Shown one piece after another: positions 1-11,605 of a DNA stretch of 64,000 nucleotides (its first letter is position 1; every line of letters starts with the position of its first letter). Below the pieces are notes generated by a model, which saw only the letters and a program-made list of their open reading frames with translations, searched no databases and had not been told where the DNA came from. Position numbers and translations under genes: made by a program. The DNA comes from Nemertoderma westbladi (lineage: Eukaryota; Xenacoelomorpha; Nemertodermatida; Nemertodermatidae): positions 18,822 to 82,821 of the forward strand of contig JAUCBJ010006757.1 in NCBI GenBank assembly GCA_032718475.1. The letters run 5' to 3'.

Positions 1-1075
1 GTATACTTACCCGCACCTACCTCCTACCTAAGCACACCTAGTTAACCGCACCCACCTAAGCACATCGACTTAACCGCACCCACCCACCCACATAAGCACG
101 TGTACTTAACCACACCTACCCACCCACCCACCTAAGCACGTATACTTACCCGCACCCACCTCCTACCTAAGCACACCTAGTTAACCGCACCCACCTAAGC
201 ACATCGACTTAACTGCACCCACCCACCCACATAAGCACGTGTACTTAACCACACCAACCCACCCACCCACCTAAGCACGTATACTTACCCGCACCCACCT
301 CCTACCTAAGCACACATAGTTAACCGCACCCACCTAAGCACGTATACTTAACCACACCCACCCACCCACCTAAGCACGTTTACTTAACCACACCCACCCA
401 CCCACCTAAGCACATCGACTTAACGGCACCCACCCACCCACCTAAGCACCCCTACTTAACCGCACGTGTACTTAACCGCAAACAATCAACCAACTCACCT
501 AAGCACGTCTACTTAACCGCAAAGCACACCTACTTAACCGCACCCACCCACCTACATAAGAACGTCTACTTAACCGCACCCACCAACCCACCTAAGCACA
601 CCTACTTACCCGCACCAACCCACCTACATAAGCACGTCTACTTAACCACACCCACCCACCCTCCTAAGCACGTCTACTTAACCGCACCCACCCATCTACC
701 TAAGCACAACTACTTAACTGCACCCACCCACCCACCTAAGCACATCGACTTAGCCGCACCCACCCACCCATCTAAGCACACCTACTTAACCGCACCCGGC
801 CACCCACCCTCCTAAGCACATCGACTTAACCGCACCCACCCACCCACCTAAGCACACCTACTTAACTGCACCCACCCACCCACCTAAGCACACCTACTTA
901 ACTGCACCCACCCACCAACCTAAGCAAGTCTACTTAACCGCATCCACACACCAAACTAAGCAAGCACGTCTACTTAACCACACCCAACCTCCCCTACCCC
1001 TACACACCTAATTACCCGCACTCACCTACCCCTACCCACCCCCCCTCCCTCCCACACCCTATTTACCCGCACCGA
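1..1075. repeat. C-rich minisatellite, about 38-bp unit
   Basis: Tandem imperfect units combine CACCCACCCACC, a CTAAGCAC box and a variable (C/G)(T/A)(A/C)(T/A)CTTAACCGCA box. Spacing between CTAAGCAC boxes is mostly 30-40 bp. The array runs from the first base of the window, so its true left end is outside. It decays into shorter C-rich sequence near 1000-1075. No coding potential is seen. Confidence 0.9.
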
Positions 1076-1626
1076 TCGCCCGAACCTAACAAACACACCC
1101 ACCCCTACTTTATCCTACCTTATTCAGACTCCACGGCAAACATTCTCGGAGCAATCGTGCCGTACCAGAAATTTGCAAAAACGTAAAGCAGGGACAGTTT
1201 TCGCCAAAACCTTTTTTACAAGAACCTTTTTTTATAATCGTTTCCTATAAAATAATGCTAAGTTTTTACATCCTAGAACATTCGATAACTATTGTAAATT
1301 ATTGTAATTAATTAATAGGTTGGTTGCTTTTTTTACCATATATTATTAAATAAATGTGAGATAGTTAGTGCAGTTAGTTTAATTATAATATCGTAAACAT
1401 CACTGCACAAAAACGCGTTTTACACACCAGATCTTTAAAACATTACCTTTATTCGCATGCGAAAATAAGGGTTATGCCAGAGCCAGCCTAGAGGCCAAGC
1501 AAGGTACCGGTAGCCGTAGCAATGCTAGAAGCTAGAAGCTTCCTATTGGGTGCTATTTTTAGATCCTTCCCCCTTTTCTTACCCCCTCATCCGTGCCACC
1601 GCTGATTCAGCCAAACAACCCAGGCA
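1076..1626. other. spacer without recognised gene
   Basis: AT-rich spacer with several short T runs. No long open frame, splice-bounded exon or recognisable repeat was found. Confidence 0.5.
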
Positions 1627-1830
1627 GCTCCGTAGCCCATCATTGTTCCAATTCTTCCGGTAGGCTATCATTACGGCTCTCCTAATTTGTTTCAAATTTG
1701 TTTCACTGGCATACTTAACATTGTTCCAATTTGTTGAGCTCCGTAGCCCATCATTGTTCCAATTCTCCGGTAGACTATCTTTACGGCCCTCCTAATTTGT
1801 TTCAAATTTGTTTCACTGGCATACATAGCA
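1627..1830. repeat. tandem duplication, 111-bp unit
   Basis: Two copies begin at 1627 and 1738 with GCTCCGTAGCCCATCATTG. Each holds a TTTGTTTCAAATTTGTTTCA segment and ends at ACTGGCATAC. The copies differ by a few substitutions and a 1-bp indel. A third partial resemblance follows to about 1890. Confidence 0.75.
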
Positions 1831-1999
1831 TTGCAGGTAGGACACCATTACGTGGCTCCTAATATGTTTCAATTATGTTCCAATTTTGTTTCAATTAACA
1901 GAGACATACTAGTGGCAGTACGCGCGCAAAAGATATACCCCTTTTGTTGTCCTTTTAATGACTTTTTATGGATGTATTTCTTCAAACTGTCAGACTGCT

Positions 2000-2125
2000 G
2001 ATTTCTGGACTGTCAGACAGTTGTTTTCAACATGCCTATGCCAAAACATTCAAAATTTGTTGATTTCTGGTCTGTCGGACAGTTGGTTTCACTATGCCTG
2101 TGCCAAAACATTCCATGATTCCATG
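2000..2125. repeat. tandem duplication, 62-bp unit
   Basis: Two copies start with GATTTCTGG at 2000 and 2062. Each continues through a TGTC(A/G)GACAGTTG segment to GCCAAAACATTC. The short open frame across it has no family resemblance and is not called as a gene. Confidence 0.7.
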
Positions 2126-2259
2126 ATTTATAGACTATGAGATAGAATTCCATATGCGCCTGTGGTAAAAGACTCTAAATTTAATAGTTTGTGGTTGTTG
2201 TAGATAATCGATTACCACATGACGTAGCAAAACACTCATTTTATAGCCAAAAACAATTA

Positions 2260-3140
2260 CCAATTGATGGAAAGGCCGGATTTTCTAACCAAAACAATAA
2301 ACAGTCACTTTACCAAATCAGGGAAAGGAGCAGGTTACAGAGGCGGGATTTTCTAACCAAAACAATAAACGATCATTTAACTAATTGAGGGAAAGGAGCA
2401 GGTTACAGAGGCGGGATTTTCTAACCAAAACAATAAACGATAACATTACCAATTGAGAGAAAGGAGCAGGTTACAGAGGCGGGATTTTTTAACCAAAACA
2501 ATAAACAGTCACTTTACCAAATCAGGGAAAGGAGCAGGTTACAGAGATGGGATTTTCTAACCAAAACAATAAACGATAACATTACCAATTGAGAGAGAGG
2601 AGCAGGTTACAGAGGCGGGATTTTCTAACTAAAACAATAAACAGTCACTTTACCAAATCAGGGAAAGGAGCAGGTTACAGAGACGGGATTTTCTAACCAA
2701 AACAATAAACGATAACATTACCAATTGAGAGAAAGGAGCAGGTTACAGAGGCGGGATTTCCTAACCAAAACAATAAACGATCACTTAACTAATTGAGGGA
2801 AAGGAGCAGGTTACAGAGGCGGGAGTTTCTAACCAAAACAATAAACAGTCACTTTACCAAATCAGGGAAAGGAGCAGGTTATAGAGACGGGATTTTCTAA
2901 CCAAAACAATAAACGATAACATTACCAATTGAGAGAAAGGAGCAGGTTACAGAGGCGGGATTTCCTAACCAAAACAATAAACGATCACTTAACTAATTGA
3001 GGGAAAGGAGCAGGCTACAGAGGCGGGATTTTCTAACCAAAACAATAAACGATCATTTAACTAATTGAGGGAAAGGGGTAGGTTACAGAGGCGGGGAAAA
3101 GGAGCAGGTTACAGAGGCGGGATTTTCTAACCAAAACAAC
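2260..3140. repeat. 67-68 bp satellite, about 13 units
   Basis: Units carry AAAGGAGCAGGTTACAGAG, then GCGGGATTTTCTAACC, then AAAACAATAAAC and a variable tail (CAGTCACTTTACC, GATAACATTACC or GATCATTTAACT). The tails alternate in a partly regular order, suggesting higher-order units of two or three. The same unit recurs at 56566-56620 and 56936-57200, and in reverse near 30610-30680, so it is a dispersed family and not only a local array. Confidence 0.9.
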
Positions 3141-3640
3141 CGGTCAGCCGTTAGGCCTACCAGTACCGTATTTAAATGGTAGGCTACACAGTAGGCCTAC
3201 AGCAGTACCGGTGCCGGTACCGGTACTAAAATACAGAAATACCTGCTTTATACCTACATCTGTACATACAATACAGCAAAATAGTGCTATATATACTAAT
3301 ACCGGTACTGATAGCCTGAGAGAACAGCAGTAGAGAAACCGGTAGCATGGAACCTAACATTAGATTTTTGGAGGACATAAAAAATTAAAAAAAAGGACAA
3401 AAAAAGGATTTAAACGGACAATAAAAATTATTGCGTTAGTGAAATATGAAATATTGCGGAAACAACCTATTTTACAGTACGTACCGGTACCAGTACTTCA
3501 ACTTCTAGGTATTTCAGTGCCCCATATTTTCACCTTATAATTATTGTACCAAAGTGAGAAGTTCTCGAGTTTCACGAATTTTTAGATTCAGACATTTCTC
3601 CCTCTTTAAGGAATAACAAAAGACTTTAAGTGTTGGAATG
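3141..3640. other. spacer rich in ACCGGT and AGGCCT palindromes
   Basis: Many TAGGCCTA, TACCGGTA and TACAG/TACTG motifs lie between 3150 and 3330, followed by an A-rich stretch near 3370-3430. No gene is seen. Confidence 0.6.
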
Positions 3641-3699
3641 ACTTACAATTTGAACAGGTCACTACCGGTACTGTATATATATATACTGTATCATTATAC

Positions 3700-4711
3700 A
3701 TTTGTTGTCACAGTAACACTGATGGTGGGTGATACCTTTGAAGTTTTATGGGGAGACCTCCAAGGTGACACACTTGCAACATTCTTATTCATAATTATTG
3801 TGGTTGACTACTGTATATCCTACGCATGTCCTTCGAACATCATAATGAAGATGGGGTGTTGATCACACCCCCTAATATGGCTACAGAAGTCGAGTAAATC
3901 CAGCCAAGCGCCTAAATGATCTAGACTATGCTAGAGTAGGAGTAGGCCTACAGGTACCTCAGAATCACAAAGAGGGTGCCCAACGACTTCAAACTTTATT
4001 TACCAATACATTTGAAGTTTTTCGTGCTATTTAGTCGTACTGTAGCTGTAACTTAGGCCTACTGTACAACAAAACGGTGTGAGATAAAGTGCTATATTAG
4101 CCTACTTCATACCTGCGGATGGAGGGAGTAAAATAATATTAACAGATCAAACATGTAAAGAATTATCGAATATAATTGCAGTTTCGGGGTGTTTACCGCT
4201 TGTGTTCCCAATTCCAAGGTGGAACAGCCCTTGCTCTATTACCATACTATGCAAAACCATGTGGTGAGGAATTCGCAAAGGGAAAGCTTGATCTGCCATA
4301 CACAAGCTATCCAGGGTCTGGAAGAGTTGTGATATCTCATGCTCTTTTAAAGGCACGCCTTTTCCGTGCAGAAGTGAAGCCTCTATGGCAGCCCATGCTG
4401 GGCTCTAACAGCTGAGAGATACCCGGTCTCTGTATGGTACATATAGGATGTGGGGCAGGGTGCACTGGTGCACAACATTGCCCATGATGTACACATAAGC
4501 AAGCAATTATGTGTTTTACAAAGATGGCAACATCTTATTGTCAAGACCCAGCATTACCCTGCAGAGACGCCACCTGAAGCTTGCTCGGAGCTTTGGCCGG
4601 CAGGATCAACCTTTAGACTACATTGTGCTATGGCAGCCTGCTGGTGAGAATAGGCGAAGTGGACAGCCAATGGCTTACCTAAAACGGCTGCTCAAGGGCA
4701 CCGGACTTTAG
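3700..4711 (+). pseudogene. decayed LINE reverse transcriptase, copy C
   Basis: The plus strand matches the same non-LTR reverse transcriptase that is better preserved on the minus strand at 33430-34430 and 50340-52345. The region before the active site (EVLWGDLQGDTLA, near 3739-3780) and the C-terminal DQPLDYIVLWQPAG block (4590-4650) are recognisable. Between them the frame is broken by stops and indels, and the FADD box is degraded. Several differences from the other copies are clean gains of TA-flanked short palindromes. Not functional. Confidence 0.75.
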
Positions 4712-4740
4712 AATAGGGATGAACTGGTAAAGTGTAAGCC

Positions 4741-5243
4741 TATGGCTGATTGTGAGATCTGGGGGCGCTATGTTGCTGTGATCCGCCGACACTGTATATG
4801 GCTGACTGTGAGATCTGGGGACGCTATGTTGCTGGGTCCGCCGACACTGTGCAGTATATGGCTGGCTGTGAGATCTGGGGCGCTATGTTGCTGGGTCTGC
4901 CGACACTGTATATGGCTGATTGTGAGATCTGGGGGCGCTATGTTGCTGTGATCCGCCGACACTGTATATGGCTGACTGTGAGATCTGGGGACGCTATGTT
5001 GCTGGGTCCGCCGACACTGTATATGGCTGGCTGTGAGATCTGGGGCGCTATGTTGCTGGGTCTGCCGACACTGTATATGGCTGGCTGTGAGATCTGGGGC
5101 GCTATGTTGCTGGGTCCGCCTGCACAGTATATGGCTGACTGTGAGATCTGGGGGCGCTATTTTGCTATGGGTCCGCCGACACTGTATATGGCTGACTTTG
5201 AGATCTGGGGGCGCTATGTTGCCGTTTTCCGCTGACACTGCTG
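4741..5243. repeat. minisatellite, 54-60 bp unit, about 9 copies
   Basis: Units start with TATGGCTG at 4741, 4797, 4857, 4911, 4967, 5022, 5076, 5130 and 5187. Each carries GTGAGATCTGGGG, CGCTATGTTGCTG and CCGCCGACACTGTA. The array starts about 30 bp after the LINE C remnant. Frames of 145 and 156 codons on the two strands are by-products of the period and are not genes. Confidence 0.9.
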
Positions 5244-5528
5244 CACCTTAGTGCAAGCCAATCATAATCAACATGAAAAAGCAGCCCACACTTACGCCTA
5301 TGCTTTTATTAGGAGCGAGTAACACAATATGGCAGTAGTAATCACACCATATGTGCATACTTTGGACTTTAGATAGATGGAGCTTTATGACGTAGAGTAC
5401 AGTACTGTAGGTTGTACAAAAGGGCTATTGTAGGTAACATAGTAACCATTTCATTGTGTACTCTGCGCAATGTACTGTACATACCTAATACATTATATAA
5501 GTAGTTACGTTAGTGTAGCACGTACACC

Positions 5529-5559
<31 letters not shown>

Positions 5560-6402
5560 TACCATGCCGCCATGTGTAATTCAAAATAATGTACATTCAA
5601 TAGTGCATTATTCATAGGTCTAGGGATACAATTACCTACGCCATTGTACTGTGTAAGGACTACAATATATTATTTTATGCTACAGTGTTCTTACTGTACT
5701 TCAATGGTATCAAGGGGGGTGAAGGCCATGGAGCGCAAATAACTTTAAATTATTGAATAACGTAAAGTGTATCCAAAAGAAAAATTGCATAAAATGAGAA
5801 TGATATCCCAGGTACGAATCTTTACAATTTACATAATTAACATAAAGAAATTGTATTAAATTTAAATTTAATTTCATTATATATTTTGTTGTACAGTATA
5901 TAAATTTACAATTATAGCTCAGTTTCCAATGCTAAATGTTTCTGAGAGAGAGTGGTGTGGGTGTAATGACAGTGGAGGTGGAAAAGGAGCCTCGGATTGC
6001 ATCCTATGTTATTTATTTTTTCACGTACACTAGGCCTACGTTTACACTTATGCGTTACACTTACGTTTACTTTTACTCTACTTATAGTGATAATAATTTT
6101 AAATAAATTCAAAAAATAAAATGATGAGGTAGGCCTGAATCAAAAAATTGTCTACGGCTTCTATTTAGAGATATACAGTATACAGTTTATAGCAATTAAT
6201 GCGAACAAGGCCAGTACAAAAAGTTAATTAATTCCCCATTGAATGACAAAAATTATCACAGAACACTTAATTCACTTTTGAAGAATGGCATTAATTAGAC
6301 CGTTTAATCAATCGGCAATCAATGCAATCAGAGCATCCAATTAATATACGAGACCTAATTACAGTAAGAATACAGTATAAATATATACTGTATTATAATT
6401 CT
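5244..6402. other. AT-rich spacer with a 30-base C run
   Basis: No gene is recognised. A homopolymer of 30 C lies at 5530-5559. The remainder is AT-rich with scattered TACTGTA and TACAGTA motifs. Confidence 0.6.
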
Positions 6403-6515
6403 CGTTGGGACCAGCTTAGCAAATACGGCAATGATATTCAGGTGGGATCGAACTGGTGACCTTCAGATTAGAGTTACCGGAAACACTAACTGATATTTTG
6501 TGTCCCCAATTAACG
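6403..6515 (-). mobile_element. tRNA-derived SINE-like fragment
   Basis: Read on the minus strand, 6444-6454 gives AGTTCGATCCC, a good RNA polymerase III B box. It is preceded by a tRNA-like stretch (TCTAATCTGAAGGTCACC) typical of tRNA-derived SINE heads. No convincing A box is present and no tail was found, so this is a truncated or decayed SINE rather than a tRNA gene. Confidence 0.45.
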
Positions 6516-6519
6516 TCAT

Positions 6520-7010
6520 CTTGTCAATACCAATCACCTGCTGTCCGCCCACCCAATAATAATTATTATACAGTATCTCTGCCGCGCTCATCTCGATGCT
6601 GTAGACAATTTCATTTATTGTTGTTTATTAATTGTCAATCGCATCAATCACGGGCAACCTGCTGCGTGCAGTGATTACTTTGGGGGTAGGCCTACTGTAG
6701 TAGCAAGTCTCTCCCAAGGACAGGGACAGAATGTCAAACCACCCCCCTCCCCCCCCCCCCCCCCTCATTAAATGTAAACTAAAGAGTTAAATATGGAAAA
6801 CAAATTTTGCTAAGGTGTGTATAACCGTGCAATAAATATATAAATGTGGCATTTACAAATACTGCTACTCACAACAAAATACTGTAAGGTTGTGAATTTT
6901 GATTTGTGGTGAAGGTGAAAATAATTTATTTTAAGACCTCAAACGTTTATTGACAATTAAACAACAATTACCTAAAAACAAAAGATTTAGAAAAAAAGGA
7001 CATGAAAACG
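6520..7010. other. spacer with a 16-base C run
   Basis: No gene or recognised element. A C homopolymer lies at 6749-6764. Confidence 0.5.
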
Positions 7011-7164
7011 CCATGTGAAGAATACCAGGGTTTCACTTTTAGTCGAAATTACATTGGAATTTTAAAATGTATCATCGCAGTATTAATTGTGAAAATTATT
7101 GTGCGAATTTATTAAAAGTGAAAATATAACAACATAAAATCTGGTATAGGCCTACTTCACATGG
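7011..7164. mobile_element. small MITE with terminal inverted repeats
   Basis: Left end CCATGTGAAGAATACCAG (7011-7028) pairs with the right end at 7141-7164, which reads CTGGTA...CTTCACATGG. The right arm carries an extra TAGGCCTA (7147-7154). Related arms (CTGGTATTCTTCACAT, CTGGTGTACTTCACAT) occur at 58130 and 58183. No target duplication could be recognised. Confidence 0.6.
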
Positions 7165-7192
7165 CAGTATGGGCCCATAAAAACTCACTGCC

Positions 7193-8366
7193 TGTTTGCG
7201 CTTTTAAGACCTTTGACAGTTTAACCTGCCAAAATTAGAATGTCTTTTGGATGATAGATAGTCTTTAGCCTATGACGAGTATTTGATACACTACATTAGC
7301 CGAAGCCAGTCTATGCGCAATCATTCACCCGTTGGATATACCCGGGAGACTGAGTTCGGGGCTTAATGATTGATGGTGTAAGCCTACTGTATTATTCGAC
7401 TGATCGTAATATATAATCTCTGACAAATATTATTCACTTTCGGGAAATATTAACAGTTCCTTTAGGACGTGGCGCTCTAAATATATAAACAGAGTTATGA
7501 CTTAAACTAGACACAACGAAAAGGCTATAGATTCACGTATATGGCACATTCTTTAGGAGATGTTTTGTTATCAGTTACACTCATACACAATGCTGCACAA
7601 TACTGCACACTAATCTGCCGACCTTCACTAAATTTGGTCACGTATAAAGAGAGCAACAGACAATTTATGTTGGGCATATGAAATAGCATTAGATTCACTT
7701 CAAACCACTCAACATAGGTCGCAATCGTTTATCTGTAACCGGTCTCTCTAACCTTTAGTATATCAAGAAGGTGGGGTGTCTGACTATTGATCAGTATTCC
7801 GATATAATATTTCATCAACCAATATAATGAATAACCGACAGTAAAAGCAGTAATATTAATGTATAAATGATTATTAAGTGAATGAGTTAACTTGTGTAAC
7901 TCGTGAGTAGTTAAGATAACAGATATACGTTCTATAATTGAGCCTACTAATGTAAGACTAAAGACTGAAACACGGAGGTGCCAAAAGCCGGTTCTTAGGC
8001 TCTGGGCAAAAACATAACACTGAACTACTGAGTTCTGTATACACCTCCAACACAGAGACAAAAAACGCTCTGATTGGTCAACCGAACAACGAGAGAACAA
8101 AGAAACAAAGAAACGTCGACGTGGCAATATCAGCTGTTAGCCGTCGTCATGGTAGCGACACTGTTTTCAAGAGTATCCAGCTTATCGCGTCACGAGATTG
8201 CGGATTATGTCCTCTAAAGTACAAATACAGTACAAATACAGAAGAAATGACTTTTATGTCCTCTAAAACACCAGTACAGCAAGGACACGGCCTTTTTATG
8301 CCTGGCAAACCAACTACAGAGTACTTTAAGGGAAAATAACCGGTTAATGACGCAAAAGCTTTTACA
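7193..8366 (-). repeat. 3' LTR of BEL/Pao element 1
   Basis: 1174 bp. On the plus strand it starts TGTTTGCGCTTTTAAG and ends CTTTTACA. It matches 22085-23253 apart from about 15-20 differences. Confidence 0.95.
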
Positions 8367-8375
8367 CCGCTCCCA
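8367..8375 (-). other. polypurine tract, element 1
   Basis: Directly upstream of the 3' LTR in element sense, the minus strand reads TGGGAGCGG. This is a short purine-rich tract in the right place to prime plus-strand synthesis. The same bases stand at 36521-36529 in element 2. Confidence 0.7.
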
Positions 8376-8444
8376 GAAAATGGGATTTAAGTCTATAAAA
8401 TATAACAAATCACAGTTTCTAAAATATAAAAATACTCTAAACAG

Positions 8445-9963
8445 TTAGTCTTTCTTACGCAGACGGCGTTTACGCAGTTTTTTGAGGCTAGCAAGAGTCC
8501 TTTTCTCTTTGGGGCGAGCCACTTTACTAGGAGGGCTATAAATCCTGGGTGAAGGGTGCAATATGATTGCATCAGAAGGTGTAGGATTATGGTCGGGGTA
8601 TCCGCCGTTTCGATATGCTTCTCCTCGAGCTGATTTTCCTCCGCTCGTAGCTGGATACGTTCATCCAAAAACTCTCGCAGAGAATGGGGTTGTCTAAGTT
8701 CGATATCTTCTTAGAGATTCTGGATTTCACAATCGAACTGAGATAAAGACAATTCGTTTATCGCTTGGACTTGCTGTTACAACTTACGTTTATCTGAACA
8801 AACGCAGGTTTCCTTTCTGATCTTTGTAGAATAGCGTTTAACTCGTTTGGTACAACGTTCTCCGCCACTTTGGTGACAGGTTATATCGTGTTAAGCCGGG
8901 ACGATGGTAAGGGTTAAACGGCGATATTAAATGTCCGCGTCCCAATCCGGCTAGGTAGGATGGGCTAATATCTAGGAAGCCCACAACTGGGGTGCCACCG
9001 ACTAATTGTTCAGGTAACACTAGATCTTTGAGCAGTGAGTACAGCTCGGGAGGATCCGTCATACTAATAGGATCAAGAATCTGAAGTCTCACTAGGGAAT
9101 GAGGAGTTCTGATCGAGTATTCCGAAACTCTGATCATAGGTTTATTTAAGGATCGTCTGAGTCGAACGAGCGTAGGGGATACATCAAACAAGTTTCGCTC
9201 GAAACTCCCGTAAGTATAGCGAGTAAAACCGTGTTTAAAGCAACGTCTCCGCGGATGTTTATGTCTTTCCGTTTGTTGGTTGGGTCTTGGGCATTCATCG
9301 CAATAATACCAAAACGCACGTCTTGTAGGGGAAACGCGAGTGATCTTTCTCCAGCTTACAATATTCCTCCATCCGTTCGAAGCTATCCGGTACAACAGGT
9401 AGCGATCGATCGGCGGTAAGATACATCATAGTGGAATAGAGCCGTTTGAGTCCTACCATGCGGTCATGATGTATACCTTGAGGATATCGAGTTTCTAGAT
9501 TCTGTTGACTGGTAATATCGAGATAGGTTTCTCTCAAGAATTCCAGGTATTTGGTGAAGTCGCTGCGTTTATCCGGCTCTTCGACATCTGCACTTTCGAG
9601 TCGGTTTCGAATAGAATTTTCGTGTTCGAGTCTCAGTTCGTCGTTCCGCTTCCGCTGGGTATGATATTTAAATAAACCATTTCCCTTTGGTGTCTATATC
9701 GTTCGTATCGTGTAGGTCGATAGGATGACCAGTAGTTAAGAAGTCCATATACATACCATTACGATGCGTATAGCGAGCGGTAAATTTTCTACAGTCCAAC
9801 CCACGCGCAAGTTGCTCCCGGGAGATTGGCGGTTAGATATAACGACATCGTCCTCCGTAGTAGTTGGACCAGCGTCGCCGCGTATCAAGCTATCAACAAA
9901 CGCTTGTAAAGGTAGAGTATATCGCTCCCTGATACCAAGATCATCTTCTATCAACTCAATCAT
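8445..9963 (-). pseudogene. decayed accessory gene between pol and 3' LTR
   Basis: The N-terminal part (from ATG at 9961-9963, beginning MIELIEDDLGIRERYTLPLQ) and the basic C-terminal end (stop at 8445) match the accessory frames of element 2. Compared with element 2 there is a 1-base loss near 9850 and further indels near 9680, so the frame shifts repeatedly. The middle section (about 8840-9600) is unlike element 2; it contains a CDEC pair followed by His and Cys residues (around 9300-9220) that could bind zinc. No signal peptide or membrane segment is seen, so an envelope role is not supported. The family is not recognised. Confidence 0.55.
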
Positions 9964-9965
9964 AT

Positions 9966-11605
9966 CTGCTATATAAGTTTATCCATATTATAATGAGTTC
10001 ATATTTAGGCGAGCGGGCGTCGCTGCCTACCCCTCTCTGCCCCCGGACAGTGCGAGATCCTCAGCGCTGGTGTACTTTCGCCGATGTGCCTATCGCCAAC
10101 GTCGTAGCTGCACAACGACCACAACAACCAGCACGAGCCACTCCACCGTCCGTCCCAAAGGCTTAGATATACTTCAGGTTCTTACTGGAGAGTTAGGGTT
10201 ACTTTCACAATTGCGACTCGCTACTGTAAACACACCTTAGTAGTAACATTCACCTACAAACGCACAAATTCCACGTAACAGTCACAAATGGTACACATTC
10301 TATCACACATTCGGGTCATTTGTCCGTTAGTCAAGTGCCTTCCAGAATGTCACGTTGTTATTATGTATCCTTGGATACTAGCGGTGTGCTATTTATTCCG
10401 TATGTTATTCAATACGCAAGCCCTTTATTGTTCTTTTAACTCACTTCTAATTCTAGCGTGGTTGTTGCCATGGTGACATTATGGAAAGCTAGCGGTAGAA
10501 TTAGGGTAATTCTCATGCATACAGATCTGGGATGCTATTTAATAGTAATTCTTTAATGGTCAATATCCCTTTTATACATGATTCTATGAATTTTATCGGC
10601 TATTGACTATACATTGGAGATTCTCGCACACAAATACACTTAATAGAGTGAATCTCCGCTCCCATGATCTATTAATTAATGGAATTTTGGGAATGTTATA
10701 AATTGTATAAAATGACAATTTATTAATTCATTGAAATATATGAATTTAAATTTATTCCCGGAAATTTTATTATTTAATGTTAAATAGACACAATTTGATT
10801 CCAGAGCAGGTCTGGGGACATAGGATCCTTAATTCTAGGAATTTTGTCCTTTTAAGAGTATCGGTAAGTGCTACGATATCTTAATCGACTAGAATTTTAA
10901 AGGATCTGATATTTGACAGAATTTTGTAAATATTAATAATTAATATTTATGATGGGCACCAGTTTATTCCAGAACTTGTCTGGGGACGTTAACCATTGAT
11001 TCTAGAAATTTGTCTTTCAAGTATATCGGTGGGTGCCGCGATATCTTAATCGACTAGAATTACAGATGGTCAAAGGGTTTAACAGATTTATTTTGCGTTA
11101 TACGCTACTGTTAAAGGGACATCACGCTACTATATGTATTATTTAATATACGGTATGAGAGCAATATCGCACGAAGCAATGTCAGTGTGAAGAGGCAAGT
11201 CGTTTCCAAGGTCTACCCAGAGCTTGGTTTAGCCGAGACACGAGGATCTGAACTTTGCATTCCTAATACTCTGCCTACCAATAATACTTGAATATAGTAG
11301 TGGCTTTATTGTACTTTAATAAGTACGGACATTTCATCTTACTGTAGTTACGTATTTATAATATAATACGGACAGTAAGGAAAGAGAAAAACACTTGTTT
11401 CTCACCGTCACACTAAATATAATATAAGTAATTACGTACGCAATAAACACGAATATATTGCACTATTCTACTCAATAATCGCTAAATAATATTCTACTAA
11501 ATTAAATAAAACGATTATAATAAAATTACATAGTAATACATACATAAATATAAAAATAATAAAATAATATAAAATAATAGAGTCACACGCCCACTCCGAA
11601 CGATA
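9966..11605. other. noncoding region between pol and accessory gene, element 1
   Basis: AT-rich sequence with a clear but diverged counterpart in element 2 (38051-39672). It holds one unusually conserved block (11161-11289), listed separately. No reading frame of note. Confidence 0.7.
11161..11289 (-). promoter_or_regulatory. conserved noncoding block with tRNA-like segment
   Basis: These 129 bases are identical to 39221-39349 in element 2, although the flanks differ by substitutions and indels. On the minus strand one part reads GCAAAGTTCAGATCCTCG, close to a tRNA T-arm/B box, preceded by GGTAGGCAGAG. It sits about 320 bp after the pol stop codon. A cis-acting role (RNA export, packaging, splicing or an internal promoter) or a captured SINE piece are the options; the sequence does not decide between them. 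Confidence 0.5.

Noticed and set aside
1-1075. Subtelomere or telomere at the window start
   Set aside because: C-rich minisatellite only; no canonical telomere repeat and no way to know the chromosomal position.
4768-5238. 145- and 156-codon frames on both strands
   Set aside because: By-products of a 54-60 bp tandem repeat, with no start context or family resemblance.
6403-6515. Functional tRNA gene
   Set aside because: Good B box but no cloverleaf and no convincing A box; a SINE remnant fits better.
7729-8127. 132-codon minus-strand frame in the element 1 LTR
   Set aside because: Lies wholly in the LTR, is broken in the other LTR by a 7-bp difference, and matches no family.
8838-9395. 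Envelope glycoprotein in element 1
   Set aside because: Position fits, but no signal peptide, membrane span or fusion-like segment is seen; kept only as an unrecognised accessory gene.
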